NCBI RefSeq assembly: GCF_900105115.1 | Contig: NZ_FNRV01000002.1 | Coordinates: 52,552-116,551 of the forward strand | DNA: 64,000 nt | DNA from: Pseudomonas mohnii | GTDB taxonomy: Bacteria > Pseudomonadota > Gammaproteobacteria > Pseudomonadales > Pseudomonadaceae | Direction: 5' to 3' | Part shown: piece after piece, positions 37,438 to 45,601 of the stretch | Layout of the letters: every line of letters starts with the position of its first letter | How positions within the stretch are numbered: the first letter of the stretch is position 1 | Program-made: the position numbers and the translations under genes | Notes under the pieces: generated by a model | What the model saw: only the letters and a program-made list of their open reading frames with translations | What the model was told of the DNA's origin: nothing | Databases searched by the model: none

Positions 37438-37987
37438 TCAGTCATCCGTGCGTAGGTACTGGTAAAGGGTTTCCCTACTTATACCGAACTCACGGGCTAG
37501 CTGGGCCTTTGGTTCACCGACAGCGGCCCGTTGCCGGACTGCGACAGTCTGTTCGTCGGACAGGGCTTTTTTACGAGCCCGGTAACCGCCGCGTTGCTTG
37601 GCCTGGGCGATTCGCTCGCGAATGAGCGCTCGCTCGAACTCGGCGAAGGCTCCCATGACCGACAGCATCAGGTTGGCCATCGGCGAATCACCTCCCGTGA
37701 ATACCAGCCCTTCCTTCTAAAACTCGATACGCACGCCGCGCTTGGTCATTTTTTTGCACCAGGCGGCGCAGGTCATCCAGGTTGCGGGCCAAGTGATCCA
37801 TGCTGTGTACCACGACCGTATCACCTTCACGGACGAAGCCAAGCATGGCCTCCGGTTACGGACGCTGGGTATCCTTGGCAGAGGCCTTGTCGGTGAACAG
37901 TTTGTTCACCTCGTTTTGTTTCAGCTGACATTTCGGGTTCTGTTCGTAGCTGTTGACCCGGACATAGCCGATACGTTGCCCCTGCAA
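37438..37987 (-). pseudogene. tnpR: Decayed resolvase gene tnpR
   Basis: Read on the minus strand it begins QRIGYVRVNSYEQNP, where active Tn21-type resolvases have RVSSFDQ; the catalytic Ser (first of the pair) is replaced by Asn. A stop (TAA) follows DTQRP, then MLGFVREGDTVVVHSMDHLARNLDDLRRLVQK is intact. A run of seven A near 37746 shifts frame, and a TAG follows VRIEF. The last 80 codons (MANLMLSVMGAFAEFERAL to YQYLRTDD) are open. At least four independent lesions make it non-functional. Confidence 0.9.
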
Positions 37988-37999
37988 GGGGCCTCCCTA

Positions 38000-38188
38000 G
38001 GCTATGTAGATGAACTTACAGCAGCACCTACCACGCTGCTGACCAATCCGCGCATTGGCGAACGACTAGAAGAGTTCGAACCAAGGGATGTACGCCGAAT
38101 TCAGATCGGCCAATACGAGATGCGTTACGAGATAGTGGATTCCACTATCTACCTGCTGCGCCTGTGGCACACCCGCGAAGACCGATAG
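38000..38188 (+). pseudogene. C-terminal fragment of a RelE/ParE-type toxin gene
   Basis: The in-frame tail GYVDELTAAPTTLLTNPRIGERLEEF and YEMRYEIVDSTIYLLRLWHTRED is the C-terminal half of a RelE/ParE toxin. Such toxin-antitoxin passengers are common beside tnpR in Tn3-type transposons. The N-terminal half and the antitoxin are missing; the fragment abuts the tnpR start. Confidence 0.7.
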
Positions 38189-38249
38189 GTTTTGGCTGGG
38201 CCAGGAACGGAACACATCAAACTGGCGAGCCTATGACTGATCGGAAAAC

Positions 38250-38287
38250 CTTAGCGTACGATTTTTTCCGAATTCTGTAGGCTCCCC
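38250..38287 (-). repeat. Right terminal inverted repeat of the Tn3-type transposon
   Basis: 38 bases, inverted relative to 34435-34472; differs at a few positions near the outer third (TGTAG where the left end has the complement of CGAGAG). Confidence 0.93.
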
Positions 38288-38393
38288 CATAGACGTTCGT
38301 AATGCCGTTTGGGCCGCGTCAGCGGCCCAAACGGCTACTAACGGGCGAGCCAAGCGGCTGATTTCTGGACGATCAAGCAAGCAGGTGTACTGA

Positions 38394-39034
38394 TCAAATC
38401 CGATGTAAACAACTGATCAAGTCGAATGCAAATGGGTGGTCAAGTCCATGCAATTGCGCATTGATCTCGGTAGGCTTGGCATCAAATTGCTTCACCAAGT
38501 CCTTGATGCGGTAACCATGGCGCATCAAGGTTGGCTCCAGGTCGTCCAATTGTGACTCTACCAGTTCCGCCGAGATGGGTTTCTCACCAGTCAGGTAGCC
38601 GGCCTCCAGCGATAAACTCAAGTGCAGTTGAATTTGCAATGGCGTACGGAGTTTGCCAGCCAATAGATCAACCGCTTCTTCGATCATGATAGGGGACACG
38701 TAGACTGAGCCCTGCGTGCAGGTGTCCAGCAGCCAGTGAATATGTTCGGCTGACTGTCTGCAATGCCGTCGAGCGAAAAAATGTCGGTCTGGTAGCCGAT
38801 TTCCTCCATGGTCGGGCGACGCAAGTTGTTGCGCAATTTGGGATGGCCAGCCAGCACCACAGACAGCCGTCCCTCATCATCCTCAACCAGCTCCATCAGA
38901 CGTTTGAGCCCTGTCAGTTTTTTTATGGCGGAAATAGGCCCTGATGTGCTCCAAGACTGTTGGCGCTGACCGAAAATCTGACCAGGTGGGTTCTGCTCTG
39001 CGGTAATCGCGGGCGGGCGTCCGGTTCGAGGCAT
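38394..39034 (-). pseudogene. Fragment of a transposon-associated AAA ATPase (ExeA/TniB-like)
   Basis: Two frames carry consecutive parts of the family: LKRLMELVEDDEGRLSVVLAGHPKLRNNLRRPTMEEIG...TDIFSLDGI in the first, and after a frameshift near 38700, IEEAVDLLAGKLRTPLQIQLHLSLSLEAGYLTGEKPISAELVESQLDDLEPTLMRHGY in the second. The Walker A part and the extreme C-terminus are absent. These ATPases assist DDE transposases; the partner transposase is not here. Confidence 0.75.
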
Positions 39035-39179
39035 GACTTCAAGGCTGTTCAGGCAGAAGGAGCAGTAAGTTTAGTTTATTTTGTCTACACCCTCTTAGCT
39101 AACCAGGAAGGTGAGAAAGTACGTAAATTCCTCATACATATTTTGTAAATTTTCTTGAAAAATAGCACCTTCGATGCCA

Positions 39180-39203
39180 CTGTAAAGACAATCGTCTTTA
39201 CAG
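39180..39203. promoter_or_regulatory. RelB operator candidate
   Basis: Perfect inverted repeat CTGTAAAGAC / GTCTTTACAG with a 4-base spacer AATC, 12 bases before the relB start. RelB-type antitoxins autoregulate from such sites. Confidence 0.8.
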
Positions 39204-39215
39204 GAATCATGCGAA

Positions 39216-39455
39216 ATGGCCTCAATCAATGTCCGTGTGGATGATGATCTCAAAAACCGCGCTTACCGCGAATTGGAACGTTTGGGTGTGACACCGTCTG
39301 AACTCATGCGCCAAGCGTTGCAATACGTTGCTGAGCGCGGCCAGCTTCCCTTCAGGCCTGTACTCATGACAGAAGAGGATGAAACCCTCATAAACACCGT
39401 ACGCGAGCGATTGGCTTCACCGCAGCGCGTTAAGGTGACGTTGGATGACCTATAG
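39216..39455 (+). CDS. relB: RelB/DinJ-family antitoxin
   Basis: A 79-residue antitoxin with a ribbon-helix-helix N-terminus (ASINVRVDDDLKNRAYRELERLGVTPSELMRQAL) that binds the operator just upstream, and a C-terminal toxin-neutralising segment (RVKVTLDDL). Its stop overlaps the toxin start by 11 bases, the usual arrangement for coupled synthesis. The module looks intact and would favour retention of the surrounding mobile DNA. Confidence 0.93.
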   Translation: MASINVRVDDDLKNRAYRELERLGVTPSELMRQALQYVAERGQLPFRPVLMTEEDETLINTVRERLASPQRVKVTLDDL

Positions 39456-39732
39456 CCTTGAATTTGACCAACGTGCACTGAAAGAATGGCACAAGCTGGG
39501 AGATACGATCCGGCAGCAATTCAAGAAAAAGCTGGCTGAAATTCTGGAGAATCCCCGCATCGAGGCCAGCCGCTTACGCGAGCTGCCAGATTGCTACAAA
39601 GTAAAGCTGCGCAGCGCTGGCTATCGTCTGATCTACCAGGTGATCGACCAAGAGGTTGTGGTGTTCGTGGTCGCGATTGATAAACGTGAAAAGGAAGCCG
39701 CGTATCGAAAAGCATCAGAACGGCTTAAATGA
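39445..39732 (+). CDS. relE: RelE-family mRNA interferase toxin
   Basis: A 95-residue ribosome-dependent endoribonuclease of the RelE type: TYSLEFDQRALKEWHKLG start, Lys/Arg-rich middle (FKKKLAEILENPRIEASRLRELPDCYKVKL), YRLIYQVIDQEVVVFVVAIDKREKEAAYRKA end. The conserved basic and Tyr residues near the C-terminus are present. Full length and coupled to relB. Confidence 0.93.
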   Translation: MTYSLEFDQRALKEWHKLGDTIRQQFKKKLAEILENPRIEASRLRELPDCYKVKLRSAGYRLIYQVIDQEVVVFVVAIDKREKEAAYRKASERLK

Positions 39733-40060
39733 AGCTCGATTTTTCATAACAACGCTTACGGTAAATCCGGTCACACCTGAGACTGTGTTGCCGCTGACTG
39801 AAAATCTATGGTCACCCCATTTTTTGCAATACTGATTAACGGATGAAGTGGTTGGCTTGCTTAAATCTATCCGGCGTCCAATTAGGGCTTGCCCCGCGCC
39901 AGGATGAGAGTCGCGCCTGGCGATCCTTAAAACTGACGCGGCTTCAAAAGCCGATTTTCGTGTCAAGATCTTCGTCAGGCCGGTTAGCCGTTCACGTCAT
40001 CTGTTGTTCAGCTATCGCAAAACCTGAAGGGTGAATCCTGGTACAGCAACAACTGCAGGG
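39733..40060. other. Gene-free stretch between relBE and the IS110 remnant
   Basis: A minus-strand frame of 83 codons (39715-39966) lacks a ribosome site and overlaps relE; I do not support it. Nothing else is seen. Confidence 0.5.
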
Positions 40061-40067
40061 TCATGCG

Positions 40068-40676
40068 CTCAAGGCGTCTGGCCCTGCATCGTATTGGGTA
40101 TGGTGTGCGGCAATCGCCCACGCTATACGGGCTAATTTGTTGGCCAGCGCACAGGCGACCACGTTGGAATGACGTCGCGTCAGCAGCGAGCGTACCCAGT
40201 CGGCCAGCGCCCCTTCTTGACGTTCAATGTGCTGCAGGTAGGCCCTGGCGCATTACACCAGCAGGCGGCGCAGGTTCTTGTCGCCACGCTTGCTGATGCC
40301 CAGCAAGTTTGACTTGCCGCCGGTGCTGTACTGTCTGGGTAACCAAGCCCAGAGAGGCAGCAAAATCTCGGTTGCAACCGTATTTCTGGCCATCGCCCAT
40401 TTCTACAGCCAGTTGGCCGGTCAGCTCTTTGTCCAGTTCCTTGATCTGGCCGTCCAGATGGACCAAGTGATCGTGCAGACGCTGCAGCAGTACCGTTAAC
40501 CGAACAGGCAGCTCGTGCTTCGCCAGAACACTGGACAAGCGCTTCATGACGGCCAGCCCTTTGGGTAGGCTTATGCCGAATTCCAGCAGGAAACCCTGCA
40601 TCTGATTGACCGCCTTGGTAGGGACGCGGATCAGCGACTCGCGCAGGCGATGCAATACTGAAAGGGCCTTCTTCAC
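40068..40676 (-). pseudogene. IS110-family transposase remnant
   Basis: The frame at 40676-40224 starts inside the family (IRVPTKAVNQMQGFLLEFGISLPKGLAVMKRLSSVL, VLLQRLHDHLVHLDGQIKELDKELTGQLA), skips about 20 residues by deletion, and resumes at AVEMGDGQKYGCNRDFAASLGLV before going out of frame. Pieces of the C-terminus are found in other frames down to about 40068. The N-terminal DEDD domain is absent. Non-functional. Confidence 0.85.
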
Positions 40677-40836
40677 CTACCGTTCTGGTGCACATCCCAA
40701 CTCCCCATAAAACGTGTTTCCCAAAAAACTAAGAAATAACCACGCTCAGGCGTTTCGAAAGCTCGTCCCAGCTTTCCCTAGGCCTTGCTTAAACACATGA
40801 CTTCCACGGTGATTGGAAGATGCTGACGCTTCGCTC

Positions 40837-40876
40837 TAAATCCCTAGGCGGGAAAATGCCCGCCCAAGGATTTAGA
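40837..40876. repeat. Two-tier inverted repeat (hairpin)
   Basis: CTAAATCC pairs with GGATTTAG and, inside, GGCGGG pairs with CCCGCC around an AAAATG loop; 3-base bulges separate the two stems. No T-run follows, so it is not a classic terminator. Confidence 0.7.
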
Positions 40877-40952
40877 CTGATCTTACGGTGATAAAACGGA
40901 ATCGTCTTTGAAGTTACTGCTACGAGTTTCTGCCTCGTGAAATAGATTTATA

Positions 40953-40968
40953 GCTAGATATCTAGCTT
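40953..40968. repeat. TAGCTA-type palindrome, left of the rep/par core
   Basis: AGCTAGATATCTAGCT, a perfect 16-base palindrome of the same family as those at 43756, 44759 and 46378. Confidence 0.7.
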
Positions 40969-40992
40969 AAAATACTTATGACTTTCAAGTAT

Positions 40993-41012
40993 CGACTACA
41001 AATTCCGGCTAT
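40993..41012 (+). repeat. Outlying rep iteron copy
   Basis: CGACTACAAATTCCGGCTAT, differing by one base from the main iteron; 4.2 kb from the main array. Confidence 0.9.
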
Positions 41013-41024
41013 GTCGCTGTCTAG

Positions 41025-41252
41025 AACAGTGCTTTCCTGGATCAGTCGGAGCTACTCGATCAGTACATTTTTGCAGGACCACGAGGCACGAGCTTCCAAA
41101 TTCTGAATCCCAGCAAATTGAGCATTAATTTCCCTATCGGCTGCCGTTTTGGATTTATGAATTTTAACGATGAGTGGTGTGAGCTTGATTTTGAGGTTGA
41201 CGAGCAACCGAAGGGGCTGAAGGAGATCGTGTGGGATCGAGTGTGGGGTTGA
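41025..41252 (+). pseudogene. Gene relic without start codon
   Basis: A frame of 75 codons following a stop, with natural-looking protein (LDQSELLDQYIFAGPRGTSF, then FGFMNFNDEWCELDFEV to a TGA). No start codon precedes the coherent part and no family is recognised. Probably the 3' end of a gene cut when the element was rearranged. Confidence 0.35.
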
Positions 41253-41382
41253 AAATAAATACTATACAAAAATCACATATTTTATTGAGCAATATCTCAT
41301 ATGTACGAGGATTTATACTCCGCGTACATTATAATTCGTACTTCGTCTTGCCACGGTCAGAATTGGGAGTCAGACACCTGAA

Positions 41383-42591
41383 ATGGCCAAATTGACTCAA
41401 TCCTTTCTCCGCTCAGTTGAAACCCCAGGTAGTTATCATGATGAACGGGGGCTCATTCTGCGCGTTAGCGTTAATGGCACCAAGAATTGGGTCTTGCGTT
41501 ATCAGCTCAACAACCGACGTCATGATTTAGGATTGGGATCCTTCCCGACGGTTTCGTTGAAGGCTGCGCGACTGGCGGTCGACACCTATAGACTGGACCT
41601 TTCACAGGGTATTGATCCACTCACTAAACGGGCATCGCTGCAGTACGAGCAGGCCCTGATAACGCGCGCGTCAGTGACGTTTCGCCACGAAGCTGAGCGG
41701 TATATCAGTACCCATCGTCAAAGCTGGAAAAACGTTAGGCACGTACAGCAATGGTCGAACTCTCTGCGCGATCATGTGTATCCATTGCTAGGGGAAATGC
41801 CTGTAGGCAGCATCAAAACCGAGCATGTGCTCGATGTACTCATACCGATCTGGACCCGCATTCCGGAAACAGCCTTTCGCCTGCGAAATCGTATTGAATT
41901 AGTGCTTGATGCAGCCAAAGCCAGGATGTTGCGCGAAGGAGAAAATCCAGCTCGATGGAGAGGCCATCTCGATAAACTGCTGCCACGTCAAAAACGCGCA
42001 AAAGTACCTTTCAGTGCCATGCCCGCAGAGCGGTTAGGTCCGTTTATTCGGCAACTCGACAGCCTGGAGAGCACGGCCGCACGTGCGTGCGAGCTTCTGA
42101 TCTATACAGCTTGCCGGAGCAATGAAGTGTGCGATGCTCGCTGGTCTGAGTTCGATTTCGCGGCAGGTATATGGACGATTGATGCAGCAAGAATGAAAGC
42201 AGGAAAGGTCCACCGTGTGCCGCTGTCAGCAGGCGCTATTCAGACCCTGGAGCAACAGCAAGGCAAACATCCCATCTATGTCTTCCCCAACGCCAGACGC
42301 ACCGGCAGTTTACCCGGGAACGCTATTCGCCGCGTCATGGATGAGCTACAGGCTGGAGAATACGTTCCCCATGGCTTTCGCTCTACCTTCCGCACCTGGT
42401 CTGCCGAGCATACAAATTTCCCGAGAGAGATTTGTGAAATGGCGCTTGCTCACTCCTTGGAAAACAAAGTAGAAGCGGCGTATAACCGCGGCGATCTTTT
42501 AGATAAGCGTCGGCAATTGATGAATGAGTGGGCGACCCTTATCAGCGTTGGCGCAATGATTAGCTTTAATCATCAGGCAGAAAAAAGTTGA
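41383..42591 (+). CDS. P4-type tyrosine integrase
   Basis: A 402-residue site-specific recombinase. The N-terminal DUF4102-like domain (ERGLILRVSVNGTKNWVLRYQL, DLGLGSFPTVSLKAARL) is followed by a SAM-like core-binding domain and the catalytic domain: Arg in YTACRSNEV (about 245), HxxR in HGFRSTFRTW (about 329-332), and Tyr in EAAYNRGD (about 366). Such integrases move genomic islands and integrative plasmids, normally into tRNA ends. No tRNA is present nearby. Its 3' end overlaps convergently with the tus-like gene by 26 bases. It supports the view that the rep/par core is, or was, integrative. Confidence 0.93.
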   Translation: MAKLTQSFLRSVETPGSYHDERGLILRVSVNGTKNWVLRYQLNNRRHDLGLGSFPTVSLKAARLAVDTYRLDLSQGIDPLTKRASLQYEQALITRASVTFRHEAERYISTHRQSWKNVRHVQQWSNSLRDHVYPLLGEMPVGSIKTEHVLDVLIPIWTRIPETAFRLRNRIELVLDAAKARMLREGENPARWRGHLDKLLPRQKRAKVPFSAMPAERLGPFIRQLDSLESTAARACELLIYTACRSNEVCDARWSEFDFAAGIWTIDAARMKAGKVHRVPLSAGAIQTLEQQQGKHPIYVFPNARRTGSLPGNAIRRVMDELQAGEYVPHGFRSTFRTWSAEHTNFPREICEMALAHSLENKVEAAYNRGDLLDKRRQLMNEWATLISVGAMISFNHQAEKS

Positions 42592-43591
42592 GGTCCAGTT
42601 GTGGCGCGTTAGGCGTTTCTGCAAGTACTTTTCGTTGACTGCTGGCTGAATAGGTTGAGGAAACGCTACTTCGGTTAGATACCTGTATATCTGGTTTACG
42701 CTGGCCCACCAGGTCATCCGGATTCAGATAGAGATTCATACGAGGTATCACTTCGATGCGCGTTTTTTTATCAGGCCTCTGAGCTTGACGCGCATGCCGG
42801 TCAAAATTCCGTAGTTCGTGTACGTCAGTGGAACGGTCTCCCGCTAATACGAACATAGGTAAGTTGCTATGAATCATTGCGTCGTAACGTGAGCTTTCCG
42901 AGAAATACACCATTGCTCTTGGATGGGGAGCCACCACTTTATATTTAACCAGACTCGCTTGGTCAGCCAGGTTAACAATACGCCGCAATTCGGCGCCCGC
43001 TAGGGTTTGATCAACCTCAATCCCCTCTTTCATGGCCTGTTGTTTCGCAGTCTTGCCCAGTAACTCCCTTACTTTGCCAACCGCTACCCGCTCCCCTCCT
43101 GTGGTATGGCCAGCCCAAGTAAATACAATCAGCCGCGGGCAGATATCAAATGCCTGAATATGACGCAGAAATTGCTTCATGCTCATTTGCCCGCCTAAAG
43201 CCTGGCGCAAGATTTTCGAACGTGCCGATGGCGCTAAATTCAGCTCAACGCGGGTCTTTTCGATCTCCATGGTGAGTTGGTCTTTGAGCTGGTTGATCTC
43301 TTTCACCCAATGTAGAACGCTCTCGCTGAGGGCGAAGTACCCTGGTAAGCGCATGACAGTGCCAGGTGCTTGATCAGGCATTCTCTCGAACATCGACATG
43401 GCTTGAATTGCCGCATCTATCGCCGCGCAGCCTTCTAACGCTCGAGCCTCAATATGGTCGGCTGCTTTTTGTTCAGCCAACAAGGGCAGTTGCCATACCT
43501 TCGAGCGCACCACGAAATTTGGCCATGCGTTGCCGAACTCTTTGAGCGTAGCATTTAGGCAGGCGTGTAAATGCACGATGTCAGCCATCAT
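42566..43591 (-). CDS. Tus/Ter-family DNA replication terminus site-binding protein
   Basis: A 341-residue protein that I match to E. coli Tus by its pattern: MRLPGYFALSESVLHWVKEINQLK (Tus: RLPGVLCYQ...HIQHINKLK), ELNLAPSARSKILRQALGG (Tus: ELPTAARFEWVHRHLPG), PRLIVFTWAGH (Tus: RFGWANKH), and the C-terminal VAPHPRAMVYF...SNLPMFVLAGDRSTDVHELRNFD...IEVIPRMNLYL (Tus: QPIARVWY...[25 protein letters not shown]...LIIPRLHLYV). Tus blocks replication forks at Ter sites in one direction. The first 75 and last 55 residues have no close match. It lies beside par genes and an iteron origin, so it probably serves plasmid replication. A 12-base inverted repeat overlaps its start (43590 and 43686), possibly a self-regulating Ter-like site. 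Confidence 0.8.
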   Translation of the reverse strand: MMADIVHLHACLNATLKEFGNAWPNFVVRSKVWQLPLLAEQKAADHIEARALEGCAAIDAAIQAMSMFERMPDQAPGTVMRLPGYFALSESVLHWVKEINQLKDQLTMEIEKTRVELNLAPSARSKILRQALGGQMSMKQFLRHIQAFDICPRLIVFTWAGHTTGGERVAVGKVRELLGKTAKQQAMKEGIEVDQTLAGAELRRIVNLADQASLVKYKVVAPHPRAMVYFSESSRYDAMIHSNLPMFVLAGDRSTDVHELRNFDRHARQAQRPDKKTRIEVIPRMNLYLNPDDLVGQRKPDIQVSNRSSVSSTYSASSQRKVLAETPNAPQLDLNFFLPDD

Positions 43592-43601
43592 AATACCACC
43601 C
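43590..43601 (+). repeat. Inverted repeat half, overlapping the tus-like start
   Basis: ATAATACCACCC; its exact inverse lies at 43686-43697. Confidence 0.75.
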
Positions 43602-43685
43602 CTAAATATAGCATCTTTAACAAACCATCCCTTTAAACTTCTGCGATTGAGGCAGATTGGTAACCATTATGGTGCTCACATTGAT

Positions 43686-43697
43686 GGGTGGTATTAT
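43686..43697 (-). repeat. Inverted repeat half upstream of the tus-like gene
   Basis: GGGTGGTATTAT, 95 bases upstream of the tus-like start; inverse of 43590-43601. Candidate Ter-like or operator site. Confidence 0.75.
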
Positions 43698-43755
43698 TAC
43701 GCACTAGCCGTCTATAGGCTTCAGGTCTTGTCGATGCGTATCGCTTGTGGCTAAC

Positions 43756-43789
43756 TATAATGCTAGATAGTTAGCTATCTAGCATTATA
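43756..43789. repeat. Perfect 34-base palindrome with TAGCTA core, after the partition genes
   Basis: Arms of 15 bases (TATAATGCTAGATAG and CTATCTAGCATTATA) around TTAG. It overlaps the stop of the small partition gene. Could be centromere (parS) or transcription end. Confidence 0.8.
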
Positions 43790-44093
43790 GATTATAGTGT
43801 TTCTTTAATAGCTGCTGAACGATGTCTGTTTCTGTCACTCGCTTTCCTGTCTTGGCCGACTCTTGAGCGGCTCCAAGCTTAAGAGCGCAAGCGATGTCCC
43901 AACGTAGCCGAAATAATTTTTGCACCGTAGGTTCTGGTTTGAGTGCTTCGATCATGTAAGACGCAGTTTCTTCGACTTCTGGCTGCTTTCGAGTAGAAGC
44001 AGATTTTGATAAAGCCTTATCCGCCTCCCCCCCTTCCAGAAACTCATTGGGATCTTTTTTGTAGCTCTTTATATCTGGCTTGGCCTTAATCAT
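43785..44093 (-). CDS. Small ParB-like partition partner
   Basis: A 102-residue protein coupled to parA by an ATGA overlap. The N-terminal half is charged and disordered-looking (MIKAKPDIKSYKKDPNEFLEGGEADKAL); the C-terminal half (LFRLRWDIACALKLGAAQESAKTGKRVTETDIVQQLLKKHY) has the pattern of a ribbon-helix-helix DNA-binding segment. In type Ib plasmid partition the gene after parA encodes such a centromere-binding protein. Its likely sites are the TAGCTA-type palindromes at both ends of the operon. Assignment rests mainly on position and size. Confidence 0.75.
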   Translation of the reverse strand: MIKAKPDIKSYKKDPNEFLEGGEADKALSKSASTRKQPEVEETASYMIEALKPEPTVQKLFRLRWDIACALKLGAAQESAKTGKRVTETDIVQQLLKKHYNL

Positions 44094-44722
44094 CCCAACA
44101 CCTCAGCAAAGAAAGCATTCATTTCTTGAATTGCTGCATTGTCACGTTTGAGTTCATGAACAGTTGCGCCTTCACTGATGCAACGACGAAATGCAACCCG
44201 CTCACAGATCTTGGTTTTGAAAACACTAAAGGATTGCTCCTCAAGGAATGTGAGCATTTCCCCCGTGTCTTTTGTCCGTGTATCGACCCTGGAAAGCAAC
44301 ATCCTGACGTCGAGCTCTGGATTGTAATCTCGCGCTAGGTCTACGACGGTCAATAGGTCTGTCATAGCAGCAGCATCAAATGAGCTAGCGCCAACAGGTA
44401 CAATTACAACTTCGGCAAGGAGTAATGCTGAACGTAAGCCCACGGAGTCTCGGCCTCCGGCATCTACAACCACATGCTCATATGCTGTTGCTAGCTGCCT
44501 GCCTTCGGAATTGATCGCTTTACCTTGGAGACAGACAGTTGTAGGACTAGGACTATATTCTGGGTTGTCTCGGCGCCATGCAGCCCAGCTGGCGGCGCTT
44601 GCTTGAGGGTCACCATCTATTAATAAGGTTTTCCCAATTTTGGCTAGCATCGTTGCCAGGTGAACGGCTGTCGTTGTTTTTCCAACGCCACCTTTGGTAT
44701 TTACACAAGCAAATATGGTCAC
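44090..44722 (-). CDS. parA: ParA-family partition ATPase (type Ib)
   Basis: A 210-residue Walker-type ATPase: the deviant Walker A motif VNTKGGVGKTTTAVHLA at residues 7-23, LLIDGDPQASAASWA (A' motif) and HVVVDAGGRDS (Walker B). The short length without an N-terminal HTH marks the type Ib class, where the small partner rather than ParA controls transcription. A 20-base palindrome lies 37 bases upstream of the start. It should segregate plasmid copies by pulling on centromere complexes. Confidence 0.93.
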   Translation of the reverse strand: MTIFACVNTKGGVGKTTTAVHLATMLAKIGKTLLIDGDPQASAASWAAWRRDNPEYSPSPTTVCLQGKAINSEGRQLATAYEHVVVDAGGRDSVGLRSALLLAEVVIVPVGASSFDAAAMTDLLTVVDLARDYNPELDVRMLLSRVDTRTKDTGEMLTFLEEQSFSVFKTKICERVAFRRCISEGATVHELKRDNAAIQEMNAFFAEVLG

Positions 44723-44758
44723 TGTGGTTCTCTTCCTATAAGAGGTTACGTGAACATC

Positions 44759-44800
44759 ATAGCTATCTAGATAGCTATTAAGATAGCTAGATATAGATAT
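44759..44800. promoter_or_regulatory. par operator/centromere candidate upstream of parA
   Basis: A perfect palindrome ATAGCTATCTAGATAGCTAT (44759-44778) followed by more of the same motif (AGATAGCTAGATATAGATAT). It lies directly before parA, where the small partition protein would be expected to bind. Confidence 0.65.
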
Positions 44801-45162
44801 TCAAGTGCTGTTTGTCAAGTTCAATACCGGATCTACAGTCATGAATTGTAAATGTGATTTTGACTCTACCTATCGGCATCCGCTTGGATCCACATGGAAT
44901 AAATCAATTTTAAGGCCTTTTATAGCCGTTCTGAGGCATTTCTATGGCGCTTGTAGTGAGGTACCAAGCCTTTATGATTTATCGGCTTATAGCGCGGCCT
45001 AAGCGCTTTTACGTGCTCTTGCCTTTCTTTTGATTTTCAACCAAGAAAAATAATTTTTGAGCTCTTTTTTAAAATCTTTTTATCTTGTTTTTAAAGCTTG
45101 TTTTTAAAGCTTGTTTTTAGCATCGCTGGAGGCCTTTGTTTCCGTGGCCTGCAGCGGGTCAG
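44801..45162. other. Stretch between par operator and origin iterons; no gene
   Basis: AT-rich in the right part, with a directly repeated TTGTTTTTAAAGC near 45090-45110. This could be the easily melted part of the origin. No supported frame. Confidence 0.5.
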
Positions 45163-45534
45163 CGACTACAGATTCCGGCTATACGACTACAGATTCCGGC
45201 TATATCGACTACAGATTCCGGCTAGTACGACTACAGATTTCAGCTATGTCGACTACAGATTCCGGCTGTTATCCACAGGCACTCTGCTGAAAAAGAGTTC
45301 TTTCTCTTTCCTCAAAGCACCTTTGGAGAGGCATAAATCAGAAACCACCCATATCGCAAAGTTATCGACTACAAATTCCGGCTAGTACGTCCGACTAACG
45401 ACTACAAATTCTGGCTATTGGCTGGTGATGTCCGCCCGTTCAGGTGAGCACTGGCCACGAATAGTACTGATTTCCAACGACTACAGATTCCGGCAATAGC
45501 CCATAGCCATTCAACGACTACAGATTCCGGCTAT
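45163..45534 (+). other. Iteron-type replication origin (nine iterons, one DnaA box)
   Basis: Consensus CGACTACAGATTCCGGCTAT. Copies start at 45163, 45184, 45206, 45228, 45250 (a five-unit array with 21-22 base phasing), then 45366, 45399, 45478 and 45515. Copies at 45228 and 45399 carry mismatches. A perfect DnaA box TTATCCACA (45269-45277) abuts the fifth iteron. The rep gene starts 68 bases after the last copy, so the final iterons probably also regulate rep. Confidence 0.92.
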
Positions 45535-45601
45535 GGAAAACCATCACGCAGCGCGTCCTCAAGTTGGTACTATCGACTCATCACTGCATCAGGATTAGTC
45601 G

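Larger units (their letters stand above)
34435..38287 (-). mobile_element. Tn3-family transposon, Tn21 subgroup (3.85 kb)
   Basis: Bounded by 38-base inverted repeats at 34435-34472 and 38250-38287, which share CTTAGCGTACGATTTTTTCC at the inner side and GGCTCCCC at the outer side. It holds tnpA intact, tnpR decayed and a toxin-gene fragment. The 5-base flanks differ (AAATA left, CATAG right), so no target duplication is seen. The two ends may come from different insertions or the flank was rearranged. Confidence 0.92.
40696..41382. other. Non-coding border region: hairpin, palindrome, iteron, coding relic
   Basis: Contains a 40-base hairpin (40837-40876), a TAGCTA-type palindrome (40953-40968), an iteron copy (40993-41012) and a gene relic (41025-41252), each listed separately. 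It is the left border of the rep/par core. Confidence 0.6.

Noticed and set aside
34430..38292. Five-base target duplication flanking the Tn3-type transposon
   Set aside because: The flanks read AAATA and CATAG, which do not match.
39715..39966. An 83-codon minus-strand frame after relBE
   Set aside because: It overlaps the toxin gene end, lacks a ribosome site and shows no domain.
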